Assembly: GCA_034927505.1 (NCBI GenBank)
Contig: JAYFPY010000011.1
Coordinates: 1-64,000, forward strand
Direction: 5' to 3'
Source of the DNA: RUG100 sp034927505
GTDB taxonomy: Bacteria; Bacillota; Clostridia; Peptostreptococcales; Anaerovoracaceae
DNA: 64,000 nucleotides
The translations under genes were made by a program, and so were the position numbers. Below the pieces are notes generated by a model. It was not told where the DNA came from and did not search any database. It saw nothing but the letters and a program-made list of their open reading frames with translations. This document shows, piece by piece, positions 8,590-16,907 of this stretch; the stretch's first letter is position 1, and each line of letters opens with the position of its first letter.

Positions 8590-9741
8590 TTATTGGTTTT
8601 TGTATATTTTAGCAAGCCTTGATCCAAAGCTGCATAAAATTTCATAATTGATTGTATTGCACTGTGATGCTATATCCGATGCCGTAACTGAGAGATCTCC
8701 GTCAGTGCCCATAAGAGTCACTGTATCTCCTTCTTTGACATCAGGGATTTCTGTAACATCTATCATGCATTGGTCCATACAGATATTTCCCGCCACAGCT
8801 GCAGTCTGTCCATTGACCAGTACCTTCCCTCCGGAGGAAAGCAGCCTGGGATATCCATCTGCGTATCCTATTGGGATCGTGGCAATGAGAGTATCATCTG
8901 CGGCTGTAAAATGACGGCCGTATCCCACAGTTGTCCCTGCAGGGATCTTTTTGAGCCGCGTAATACGTGCTCTTACCGACATGACAGGTTTAATATCAAG
9001 CCGGCTTTTATCGACATCATCTGACGGATATTCTCCGTAGAGGATGATGCCGGGACGGACAATATCCATCCATGCTTCAGGTGTTTCCATTATGGCGCCG
9101 CTGTTTGCGGTACATGATTCTTCAAATTTCTTTCCCGCCTCGGCTAAAGCAAAAACACATTTATTGAACAGTCCAAGTTGTTTCTCGGTAAAAGTTTTGT
9201 CCGCCTCGTCTGCAGTCGCATAATGGGTAAAAAGGCCGCGGATCTTCAGGCCGCTGCAGTCAGCAATTTGAATTATTTCTTTGACAGTCTTTTTTATAGC
9301 TTTGTCGGTGTCGGCAGCCAGCCCTATTCTTTCCATCCCGGTGTCCAGCGCGATGAAAGAGTGCATTACTTTGTCCTGTGCTGCCGCCCTGTCGGAAAAT
9401 TTGCGAGCTTGTTCAAGTGAGCCGATCAGCGGTGACAGACAATGATCCAGCATAACATCGACTGCAGCATCAGGGCATAGGCTGAGGACTGTGATAGGAG
9501 CTGCAATGCCTGCTTTTCGCAGGTCAAGGCCCTCATCAACAGTGGCAACAGCGAACTCCTCTACCCCCTCGCTGCGCAGGAGTTCAGCGGATCTGACCGC
9601 ACCGTGTCCATAGGCATCGGCCTTCAGGACAGCCATTATCCTGCGGTCAAGTCCGACTTGTTTCCTGATATTTCTAATATTGTATTTCAACGCGTCAAGG
9701 TCTATTTCTGCCCAGGCAGATCGTCTTCTTTCTGCATCCAC
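8590..9741 (-). CDS. alr: Alanine racemase
   Basis: 383 residues, the usual length. It interconverts L- and D-alanine with pyridoxal phosphate, supplying D-alanine for peptidoglycan in the cytoplasm. The PLP lysine is K40 in AVLKADAYGHGA. The second catalytic base region is GTTVGYGR in the C-terminal beta domain, and IPIGYADGYPR is a family signature. The best-supported start is GTG at 9741, preceded by AGGTG; the nearby ATGs are out of frame. It follows purA by 12 bases in the same transcript. Confidence 0.95.
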   Translation of the reverse strand: MDAERRRSAWAEIDLDALKYNIRNIRKQVGLDRRIMAVLKADAYGHGAVRSAELLRSEGVEEFAVATVDEGLDLRKAGIAAPITVLSLCPDAAVDVMLDHCLSPLIGSLEQARKFSDRAAAQDKVMHSFIALDTGMERIGLAADTDKAIKKTVKEIIQIADCSGLKIRGLFTHYATADEADKTFTEKQLGLFNKCVFALAEAGKKFEESCTANSGAIMETPEAWMDIVRPGIILYGEYPSDDVDKSRLDIKPVMSVRARITRLKKIPAGTTVGYGRHFTAADDTLIATIPIGYADGYPRLLSSGGKVLVNGQTAAVAGNICMDQCMIDVTEIPDVKEGDTVTLMGTDGDLSVTASDIASQCNTINYEILCSFGSRLAKIYKNQ

Positions 9742-9753
9742 ATTATCACCTGC

Positions 9754-11043
9754 TTACAGCTGGGGTTTTCTCATGATGATGTCTTCTCGTCCCGGACCGT
9801 TGGATACCATCGTGATCGGAAAACCAATCAGCTTTTCTATTTCGTTTACATAGTTCTGGCATTCCTTTGGAAGTTTCGCAAAATCCCGGATCCCGGTAAT
9901 GTCTGACTTCCAGCCCGGAAGCTTCTTCCAGACAGGCTTTGCTTTGTACAGATCTGTAGTATTCGGGAAAGTTTCTATAACCTCTCCGTTCAGTTCGTAA
10001 CCCACACAGATAGGCACCTCGTCAAGATATCCCAGCGGATCCAGTACTGTAAGAGCAACTTCTGTGGCACCCTGCGTACGGCATCCGTACCTTGTTGCAA
10101 CGGCATCGAACCAGCCTACACGGCGAGGTCTTCCGGTAGTTGCACCATATTCCCCTCCGTCTCCACCGCGCTTTCTCAGTTCTTCTGCTTCATCTCCGAA
10201 AAGCTCGCTGACAAATGCACCGGCGCCGACGGCGCTGGAATAAGCTTTGACTACAGTAACGATGTCTTTGATCTCATAAGGCGGGATGCCGGCGCCGATA
10301 GCACCGTAGCCTGCCAGTGTAGATGAAGATGTTACCATAGGATATATGCCGTGGTCTGTGTCTTTCAGAGCACCCAGCTGACCCTCAAGAAGGATCTTCT
10401 TACCAGACTTTATGGCATCGTGAAGATAAGCTGATACATGACAAACGTACGGTTCGATCATGTCGCGATATTCACACATAGTATTGTATAGTTCTTTTTC
10501 GTCTATCAGCGGTTTATGATAAAGATGCTCCAGGACAGGATTTTTTCTGTCGCATACCATCTTGATCTTTTCCTTTAACTCGTTTTCAGGCATGAACAGT
10601 TCATTGACCTGAAAGCCGATTTTTGCGTATTTATCTGAATAGCAGGGTGCTATCCCGGATTTTGTCGAACCGAAGGACTTTCCTGCCAGACGTTCTTCTT
10701 CATACTCGTCAAAGTGCACATGATAAGGCATCAAAAGCTGTGCCCTGTCAGAAACAAGGATCTTTGGCTTGGGTACATCACGATCAGTAAGCGATTTGAT
10801 TTCGTTGATAAGATATGGGATGTTCAGTGCAACACCGTTTCCAATGATGCTGATCGTATGATCGTAGAAAACTCCTGATGGAAGCAGATGCAATGCAAAT
10901 TTTCCATAGTTGTTTATTATAGTATGCCCTGCGTTGCTGCCGCCCTGAAAACGGATTATGATGTCCGATTCCTTTGCCAGCATATCAGTGATCTTCCCTT
11001 TTCCTTCGTCGCCCCAATTTGCGCCGACTATTGCTTTTACCAT
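9754..11043 (-). CDS. purA: Adenylosuccinate synthetase
   Basis: 429 residues, full length. It catalyses the GTP-dependent joining of IMP and aspartate to adenylosuccinate, the first committed step to AMP. The GDEGKGK phosphate loop is at residues 11-17, GGSNAGH follows at about 35-41, and the late GATTGRPRRVGWFDAVATRY segment is typical of the family. The ATG at 11043 is preceded by GGGAG. It sits between purB, the next enzyme of the pathway, and alr. Confidence 0.98.
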   Translation of the reverse strand: MVKAIVGANWGDEGKGKITDMLAKESDIIIRFQGGSNAGHTIINNYGKFALHLLPSGVFYDHTISIIGNGVALNIPYLINEIKSLTDRDVPKPKILVSDRAQLLMPYHVHFDEYEEERLAGKSFGSTKSGIAPCYSDKYAKIGFQVNELFMPENELKEKIKMVCDRKNPVLEHLYHKPLIDEKELYNTMCEYRDMIEPYVCHVSAYLHDAIKSGKKILLEGQLGALKDTDHGIYPMVTSSSTLAGYGAIGAGIPPYEIKDIVTVVKAYSSAVGAGAFVSELFGDEAEELRKRGGDGGEYGATTGRPRRVGWFDAVATRYGCRTQGATEVALTVLDPLGYLDEVPICVGYELNGEVIETFPNTTDLYKAKPVWKKLPGWKSDITGIRDFAKLPKECQNYVNEIEKLIGFPITMVSNGPGREDIIMRKPQL

Positions 11044-11059
11044 TTTTGTTCTCCCTTAT

Positions 11060-12487
11060 TTATACATTGATTTCGGCTGTCATGCCGATTGCGTCTTTGT
11101 TGGCCCGGAGTACAGGTTTGATCTGTTCCTCCAGGAATTCTTCTGTCTGCTGAACAGCACACCCGACAAAATTCGCCGGATCCATAAGAGCCTGCAGCTG
11201 ATCCATGTTCATTCCGAAAGCCGGGTCTGCGGCTATTCTTTCCAGCAGATCGTTGTCAGCGCCCTCTTCTTTGACTCTCTTTCCTGCAGCCATAGAGTGC
11301 TGACGGATCTTTTCGTGAAGCTCCTGTCTGTCTCCTCCGGCTTTTACGGCATCCATCAAAATGATTTCTGTTGCCATGAAAGGCAGTTCACTCATCAGCC
11401 TTGTCTCGATGACTTTAGGATATACGACCATTCCGGAAGTGATATTCAAATACAGCTCCAGTATGCTGTCCACAGTCAGAAAGCCTTCGGAAATACTGAT
11501 CCTTTTATTTGCCGAATCGTCCAAAGTCCTTTCGAACCATTGAGTTGCCGCAGTGATGGCCGGATTCAAAGCGTCAGCCAGCACATATCTTGAAAGACTG
11601 GCCATCCGCTCGCTTCGCATAGGATTTCTCTTGTAAGCCATCGCAGAAGAGCCGATCTGATTCTTTTCAAAAGGTTCTTCTATTTCTTTCAGATTCTGCA
11701 GCAGACGTATGTCGTTGCTGAATTTATGAGCACTCTGTGCGATCCCGGAAAGGACATTCAGGACTCTGCTGTCGACTTTTCTCGAGTAGGTCTGCCCTGA
11801 TACAGGATAGCATTGGTCAAAGCCCATCTTCTGAGCGATAAGCCTGTCCAGTTTCTTGACCTTTTCGTAGTCTCCGTCAAAAAGCTCAAGAAAAGTAGCC
11901 TGAGTTCCGGTAGTTCCTTTTGAACCCAGCAGTTTGATCTGATCTATCATATATTCCATGTCGGAAAGATCTAAAAGAAGTTCGTTCATCCACAGCGTAG
12001 CACGCTTGCCCACGGTAGTAGGCTGAGCCGGCTGAAAATGAGTAAAGCCGAGAGTCGGCTGATCCTTATGTTTTTCCGCAAAAGCGGACAGTTGTGCCAA
12101 AACATTTACCAGTTTATCTTTCAGCAGCTGCAGACCTTCCTTCATTATTATGAGATCCGTATTGTCTCCCACGTAGCATGAGGTTGCACCAAGGTGTATG
12201 ATACCCTTAGCCTTGGGACACTGCAGTCCGTAAGCATATACGTGGGACATGACATCATGTCTTACGATCTTTTCTCTCTCTTTGGCCTCTTTATAGTTTA
12301 TATCTTCTGCATGGGCCTTCAATTCTTCGATTTGTTCATCCGTAATATCCAGACCCAGTTCTTTTTCTGATTCAGCAAGGGCGATCCATAGTTTTCGCCA
12401 TGTGCGGAATTTCTTTTCCGGAGAGAAAAGATATTTCATCTCCTTGCTGGGATAACGTTCAGATAAAGGACTTGTGTAATTTTTCAT
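11060..12487 (-). CDS. purB: Adenylosuccinate lyase
   Basis: 475 residues. It cleaves adenylosuccinate to AMP and fumarate, and SAICAR to AICAR, in purine synthesis. It belongs to the fumarase/aspartase superfamily: the signature loop GSSAMAYKRNPMRSERM is clear, and HLGATSCYVGDN and QTYSRKVDSRVL mark the other active-site regions. Two adjacent ATGs (12490 and 12487) follow AAAGGAGG, and the second has the better spacing. First gene of the minus-strand operon purB-purA-alr-TetR-amidohydrolase-like, read from the promoter at 12517-12545. Confidence 0.97.
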   Translation of the reverse strand: MKNYTSPLSERYPSKEMKYLFSPEKKFRTWRKLWIALAESEKELGLDITDEQIEELKAHAEDINYKEAKEREKIVRHDVMSHVYAYGLQCPKAKGIIHLGATSCYVGDNTDLIIMKEGLQLLKDKLVNVLAQLSAFAEKHKDQPTLGFTHFQPAQPTTVGKRATLWMNELLLDLSDMEYMIDQIKLLGSKGTTGTQATFLELFDGDYEKVKKLDRLIAQKMGFDQCYPVSGQTYSRKVDSRVLNVLSGIAQSAHKFSNDIRLLQNLKEIEEPFEKNQIGSSAMAYKRNPMRSERMASLSRYVLADALNPAITAATQWFERTLDDSANKRISISEGFLTVDSILELYLNITSGMVVYPKVIETRLMSELPFMATEIILMDAVKAGGDRQELHEKIRQHSMAAGKRVKEEGADNDLLERIAADPAFGMNMDQLQALMDPANFVGCAVQQTEEFLEEQIKPVLRANKDAIGMTAEINV

Positions 12488-12516
12488 CATTGCCTCCTTT
12501 AAGTTGCGCACGGTAA

Positions 12517-12545
12517 ATTATATCACTTTTAGAATAGTAGTACAA
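12517..12545 (-). promoter_or_regulatory. purB operon promoter
   Basis: On the minus strand: -35 TTGTAC (12545-12540), a 17-base spacer and a perfect -10 TATAAT (12522-12517). It lies about 27 bases upstream of the purB start. No riboswitch fits in this short leader. Confidence 0.8.
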
Positions 12546-12640
12546 GAATAAATGGTGTATTTTATCACCAAAGTTCAAAAGAATTTCTATAGTTCCGAAT
12601 GATCCAATGGCTTTCATGCTCGCAGATCTGTGATTTTTTC

Positions 12641-12669
12641 TTGAAAGGAAGCTATTACTGTGCTATTAT
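12641..12669 (+). promoter_or_regulatory. tRNA-Arg promoter
   Basis: -35 TTGAAA (12641-12646), a 17-base spacer and -10 TATTAT (12664-12669), 13 bases before the first base of the mature tRNA. Confidence 0.8.
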
Positions 12670-12682
12670 ATTTATCATGTGT

Positions 12683-12758
12683 GGCCTTGTAGCTCAGGGG
12701 ACAGAGCACCGCTCTCCTAAAGCGGGTGTCGGGCGTTCGAATCGCCCCAGGGTCGCCA
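12683..12758 (+). tRNA. tRNA-Arg, anticodon CCT
   Basis: 76 bases including an encoded CCA. The acceptor stem pairs GGCCTTG with CAGGGTC, the D stem GCTC with GAGC, the anticodon stem CCGCT with AGCGG, and the T stem GGGCG with CGCCC. The loop CTCCTAA places CCT at positions 34-36, reading AGG codons. The gene is also the prophage attachment site: everything from base 32 of the tRNA onward is repeated at 20314-20362. The 3' half present here was therefore probably supplied by the element when it integrated. Confidence 0.97.
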
Positions 12759-12762
12759 CTGA
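12714..12762 (+). repeat. attL: left copy of the 49-bp prophage attachment repeat
   Basis: Identical over 49 bases to 20314-20362, with an offset of exactly 7600. It runs from the anticodon loop of tRNA-Arg to four bases past the CCA. The flanking bases differ on both sides, which defines the repeat ends. Confidence 0.95.
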
Positions 12763-12765
12763 TAG

Positions 12766-12813
12766 AACCGTTCAAATCGTTGGATTTTCAACGAATGTGA
12801 GCGGTTTTATTTT
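12766..12813 (+). terminator. Terminator between tRNA-Arg and the integrase remnant
   Basis: AACCG (12766-12770) pairs with CGGTT (12802-12806). A strong inner helix CGTTG/CAACG lies around a short loop, and TTTTATTTT follows. It lies inside the prophage, so the tRNA now uses a terminator brought by the element. The host terminator was left behind attR (20363-20401). Confidence 0.65.
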
Positions 12814-13415
12814 GCCTTTTTAAGAGCCTGCTGATTTTTATCATTAGCGTTTTTATGCCTTTTTCCGCCATTGACTGTTGTACCACCTGTTGTAATTTGT
12901 GAATCCAGTATTCCGGCAATCTTTACGGCAGTGTCCTTATTTCCGTGAGTATATATGTTTGCTGTGGTAGAAATATCGGAATGCCCCATGAGATATTGGG
13001 CATCCCTTATATCGATACCTTTGTCTTTAAGGTCGGTACAGTAAGTATGTCGTAAACAGTACGGCACGAAGTCTTCAGCAAGCGGTTTAGGGCCGTATAT
13101 TTCTGTTTTGGTCCTAGTCTGGCCGGATAACGTCTCGTACTTGATGTCCTTAGTCTTTGCCCCCATAGCGATATTCATGTCATGCCTCAGCCTCTCAGTG
13201 AGCCTGGTAAAGCTCTGCTGATCGTGCTTATTTCCGGCTCTGGTCACAGATATATATTCGTATGGTTCCGGATCTATAGCAGCTATGGTGTTCCGCAGGT
13301 CCTCATCCAGAGGTACATACCTGTCAGATCTGTTGTTCTTCGTGCCCCGGATATGCAGAACATATCTCTCATCATACGTCTGTATATCTCTCCCCTGTAT
13401 CTCCCTAAAAAACAA
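12807..13415 (-). pseudogene. Tyrosine integrase, C-terminal fragment
   Basis: About 200 residues of the catalytic domain of a phage tyrosine recombinase. Visible are the TKN turn (GTKNNRSDRYVPLDED), the box II arginine in YCLRHTYCTDL, LMGHSDISTT and the nucleophile tyrosine in NIYTHGN. The N-terminal arm-binding and SAM-like domains are missing, and no convincing box I arginine is visible. An intact phage integrase has about 360-400 residues. The only start codon at the 5' end is a TTG at 13415 with no clear ribosome binding site, and the frame is closed by TAG at 13437-13439. The break coincides with the divergent start of the portal gene, so a deletion joined the two. Probably inactive. 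Confidence 0.85.
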
Positions 13416-13419
13416 TGAA

Positions 13420-14871
13420 ATGACAAAAGAACAGTTCTATTACCAGGAGATACAACAGTTCCTGGCATCACGTCGCAGGGGGATGATGATCAAGAGCGAG
13501 GCATACTTCGACGGTAAGCACGATATCCTCCTCCAGAACCGGCAGGCTCTCGGCGAGGATGGGAAGCTGGAAGACATCGAGAACGTGCCGAACAATCATG
13601 TTGTCGATAATCAGTTCGAGTGTATGGTTTCGCAGAAAACTAACTATATGTTCTCGAAGAAAATAACTATCAAGACCGAAAACAAGAAGTATCAGGAAGC
13701 ACTGCAGCCGTATTTTAACAATCTGTTTCAGCTGAAGCTTCAGAAGATCGGCAAGGAAGCGATCCTCGGGGGCATCGACTACGTATATCCGTACTACGAT
13801 GACAAAGGCAATCTCGACTTCGACATATTCATGCCGTTCGAAATCATCCCGTACTGGACCGACTCGATGCATATCAACATGGACGTGGCCGTCAGGGTAT
13901 TCGACGTGGAAGCATATGAGGGCGAGACAAAGAAGATGGTCACCAAAGCGGAGATATTCACAAATACTGGTATAAAACGATTCGATGTCACAGAAGATGC
14001 GATACTTCCGGACATGGATCAGCCCATATCGTCATACATCGTTCGAAAAGAAGATGATGAGACTGTGACTGAGTACGATTGGGAACGATTCCCGATTATA
14101 CCGTTCAAATACAACGATCGGGAGATACCGCTGCTGGCCAAGATAAAAAGCCTACAGGACGGTATCAACACAATGCTAAGTACTTTTGAAAACAACATGG
14201 AAGATGATCCGAGGAGCTGCATACTCATCCTGGAGAACTACGATGGCGAGAATCTCGGCGAGTTCCGACACAATCTTTCTGCATATGGAGCGGTTAAGGT
14301 ACGATCTGTGGATGGGGGCAAAGGCGGCGTGACAACACTGCAGATAACAGTAAACGCGGAAAACTACAAGTCCATACTTAAGCTGTACAAGGATGCGCTG
14401 ATCGAAAATGCGCATGGGTTTGATTCAAAGGATGATAGATTATCAGGATCCCCAAACGAGATGAACATCCGCAGCATGTACAGCGATCTGGACCTGGACG
14501 CCAACGGTATCGAGACGCAGTTCCGGGCATCCCTTGAAAAACTGCTGTGGTTTATCGATCAGGACCTGAAAAATAAAGGCAAAGGCGACTTCGAGAACGA
14601 AGTCGTCGAATTTGTGTTCAATCGAGATATCATGGCCAATAATGCCGAGGACATCAATAACTGCAAGAACAGTTTGGATATCGTATCGAAGAAGACAGCT
14701 TTGGCGCATCACCCGTATATTGCGGACGTTGACGCGTAACTGAAGCAGATAAACAAGGAAAAGCAGGAAAACATCGACAGTTTCGGGTTTGGAGTTACGG
14801 ATCCAGACAAATCCTCTGCAGGAGACGACGATGACAACGGTTCACCGGATGATACAGGAGATAACGAATAA
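13420..14871 (+). pseudogene. Phage portal protein (SPP1 gp6 type), interrupted by a stop codon
   Basis: Residues 1-439 match an SPP1-family portal, the 12-mer head vertex that channels DNA. The start MTKEQFYYQEIQQFLASRR, the YFDGKHDIL segment and VDNQFECMV correspond to the family N-terminus. TAA at 14737-14739 then ends translation, but the same frame reads on for another 43 codons. That tail starts LKQINKEKQENIDSFGFG, is Asp/Gly-rich, and stops at 14869-14871, overlapping the next ATG as expected for an intact phage operon. One substitution (for example GAA to TAA) would explain this. No ribosome binding site precedes the ATG at 13420, so the upstream deletion also removed its expression signals. 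Confidence 0.88.
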
Positions 14872-16556
14872 TGAAAAACGCGGACTATTGGAAAAAAAGA
14901 GCTGAAGAGCTCGAGAATATGGCGCATCAGTCCGCTACGGAGACGGCAAAACTGGTCAATGAGCAGTACATCAAGGCATTATCGGATATCGACAAAGAGA
15001 TTCGGTCATGGTACCAAAAATTCGCTGACAACAACAAAATGACAATGGCGGATGCCAAGAAAGTACTGACCAGTGCTGAGGTCAAGGCATTCCGGATGGA
15101 CCTGAAGGAATACATCGCTATGGGCGAAAAACTCAACAGCGGTGTCAGACCCGAATGGATAAAACAGATGAAGAGCGCATCGGCAGTACATCACATAGAG
15201 CGACTTGATGCGCTAAAGATGCGTACACAGCAGGCCTGTGAGAGATTGGCAGGCAGTCAGCTGGTACATATGGACAACATGGCCAAGAAGGTCTACAGGG
15301 AAGGTTACTACGGCGAGAGTTACACCATACAGAAAGGCGTAGGACTCGGCTGGCAGGCCAATGCTTTGGATGAGGCCAAGATGAATACGGTCATCCGTAA
15401 GCCATGGGCCCCAGACGGTAAGGATTTTTCAAGCCGTATATGGGAAAACAAGTCAAAGCTGGTCAATGAACTTCATACAGAGATCACGCAAGGCTGTATC
15501 ACAGGAAAGCCTGTGGATACCATGGCCAAGAACTTAGCAAATCGCATGGGAGTGTCAGAGTCGAATGCGAGGCGACTGGTGCAGACCGAGGCGGCGCATT
15601 TCGCCTCTGCAGCAGACCTGCAGTCGTATAAAGATTGCAGTATGGAAAAGTATCAGTATCTTGCTACACTAGACAGCAGTACATCGGAGATATGTGCTGA
15701 CATGGACGGTCAGGTATTTGAATTGAAAGACTTCGAAGAGGGCATGACTGCTCCTCCGATGCATCCGAACTGCAGGAGTACGACCATTCCGTACTTCGAC
15801 GATGAGTTTACAGAGGATGAAATGCGAGCCGCCAGAGACGAAGACGGGAAGACTACAGAAGTGCCAGCAGACATGACGTACAAGGACTGGGAAAATCAGT
15901 TCGTGGGGAGAAAAATGAGCGTTAAAAATGCCATAAGACCTGAGACTGCTTTCTTGAGTTCTCTCGAAAATCATGATATAATTAAATCAGTTAAAAGCTA
16001 CACAGATGCGACTGATATATTGACGAGTTTAGGCGTGTCGAAAGTGTCGAATATAGAGAAACTTAATATCGATACGGCAAAACACATAACAGCAGGAGTG
16101 AGTGATATCAAAAGTGCATTCCCGGACATAGATATAAACAGTATAAGTGTTGGAAAAGTTTCAAAAGGATATGGTTCATTTAGTACAGGGTCATGTGAAA
16201 TGACGTTCTCGCAAAAGCATTTGGAAAAGGATCTTACGTGTGCATATACTACTGCAATTCATGAATCAGCGCATGCGGTAGATAGGTATTTGAGCGTTAA
16301 TACTTTAGGAAACTTCAGTGGATATGCAGGTGACGTTGTCAGTAGGGCCCTAAAACGTTTAGGTGTTATCCGAGACCCGAAAAAATTGCAACTTCTTAGA
16401 TATGAAGTCGGAGGGAAAGACTATTATATGGACGATGATGAATTATTTGCTAGAGCTTTTGAATTAAATTACATAAAGAGGGATAGTAAATTGTCAAACA
16501 TGATAATGAGAATCGTAAAGGAGGATTATAATGCTTTACATTCCACCGGAAATTGA
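14871..16556 (+). CDS. MuF head-morphogenesis protein fused to a C-terminal HExxH metallopeptidase-like domain
   Basis: 561 residues. Residues 1 to about 310 are a phage Mu F/SPP1 gp7-type minor head protein, ending in the family's APPMHPNCRST signature. SPP1 gp7-type proteins bind the portal and can be ejected with DNA. Residues about 340-561 are unrelated to head proteins. They carry H464-E-S-A-H468 (AIHESAHAVDRYL) and E524 in DELFARAFEL, a plausible set of zinc ligands for a gluzincin-like metallopeptidase. Base composition changes at the boundary: by hand count about 62% GC at 15541-15600 against 40% at 16021-16080. MuF domains fused to variable C-terminal toxins are a known phage polymorphic-toxin layout, so a toxin is inferred. 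A head-maturation protease is the alternative. It overlaps the end of the portal frame and the next gene. Confidence 0.75.
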   Translation: MKNADYWKKRAEELENMAHQSATETAKLVNEQYIKALSDIDKEIRSWYQKFADNNKMTMADAKKVLTSAEVKAFRMDLKEYIAMGEKLNSGVRPEWIKQMKSASAVHHIERLDALKMRTQQACERLAGSQLVHMDNMAKKVYREGYYGESYTIQKGVGLGWQANALDEAKMNTVIRKPWAPDGKDFSSRIWENKSKLVNELHTEITQGCITGKPVDTMAKNLANRMGVSESNARRLVQTEAAHFASAADLQSYKDCSMEKYQYLATLDSSTSEICADMDGQVFELKDFEEGMTAPPMHPNCRSTTIPYFDDEFTEDEMRAARDEDGKTTEVPADMTYKDWENQFVGRKMSVKNAIRPETAFLSSLENHDIIKSVKSYTDATDILTSLGVSKVSNIEKLNIDTAKHITAGVSDIKSAFPDIDINSISVGKVSKGYGSFSTGSCEMTFSQKHLEKDLTCAYTTAIHESAHAVDRYLSVNTLGNFSGYAGDVVSRALKRLGVIRDPKKLQLLRYEVGGKDYYMDDDELFARAFELNYIKRDSKLSNMIMRIVKEDYNALHSTGN

Positions 16557-16716
16557 AGAAGAAGAAAAAAAAATAGCTGAAGCATATTTCAATAGCGACT
16601 CAGATATCGGATTAGATAAATGGTTTAATGAACACGCTAGCAGGCACTATTTAAAGTGGAGCAAAGAAACAAAGAAATATCGTGCCGAACAAAAAGCGAA
16701 GGGAATATTGATATAG
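16531..16716 (+). CDS. Small acidic protein, candidate immunity partner of the MuF-toxin
   Basis: 61 residues, no recognised family. It is charged and probably helical (MLYIPPEIEEEEKKIAEAYF at the start, lysine-rich end), with no signal peptide or membrane segment. It starts inside the end of the MuF gene (26-base overlap) and has its own strong site AAAGGAGG six bases before the ATG. Hand-counted GC is about 32% (16561-16620), matching the toxin domain and unlike the phage head genes on either side. Two hairpins follow. Size, overlap, composition and position all fit an immunity gene, but no sequence match supports that. Confidence 0.6.
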   Translation: MLYIPPEIEEEEKKIAEAYFNSDSDIGLDKWFNEHASRHYLKWSKETKKYRAEQKAKGILI

Positions 16717-16737
16717 ATCCACGAATAACAGGAACGT

Positions 16738-16770
16738 ACCCAGGAGACCTTCGGGCCCTGGGTCTTTATT
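16738..16770 (+). terminator. Hairpin with UUCG loop after the putative immunity gene
   Basis: ACCCAGG (16738-16744) pairs with CCTGGGT (16757-16763). An inner CC-TTCG-GG caps it, and CTTTATTT follows. A weak terminator, 22 bases after the stop codon. Confidence 0.5.
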
Positions 16771-16786
16771 TACAAATAGTTAAGAG

Positions 16787-16811
16787 TACTGCCATAATGG
16801 CGGTATTTTTT
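16787..16811 (+). terminator. Rho-independent terminator within the head operon
   Basis: TACTGCC (16787-16793), loop ATAAT, GGCGGTA (16799-16805) and TTTTTT. A terminator in the middle of phage head genes suggests that the toxin/immunity pair was inserted as a self-contained module. Between it and 16908 I see only the ribosome binding region of the scaffold gene. Confidence 0.75.
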
Positions 16812-16907
16812 ATATCAAAAAATTACCGCGAGCCAGCGGAATATAAGAGGGCGTTCGCAGAACCGGGACTGGCCGGAGAAAAAGGATAGCGAAGAAAGGA
16901 AAATAAA

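Noticed and set aside
12599..12823. Small open frame running through tRNA-Arg
   Set aside because: Most of it is the tRNA gene and its terminator, and no ribosome binding site precedes it.
16656..16889. 77-codon frame between the putative immunity gene and the scaffold gene
   Set aside because: It begins inside the immunity gene in another frame and runs through two terminator hairpins, so it is unlikely to be translated.
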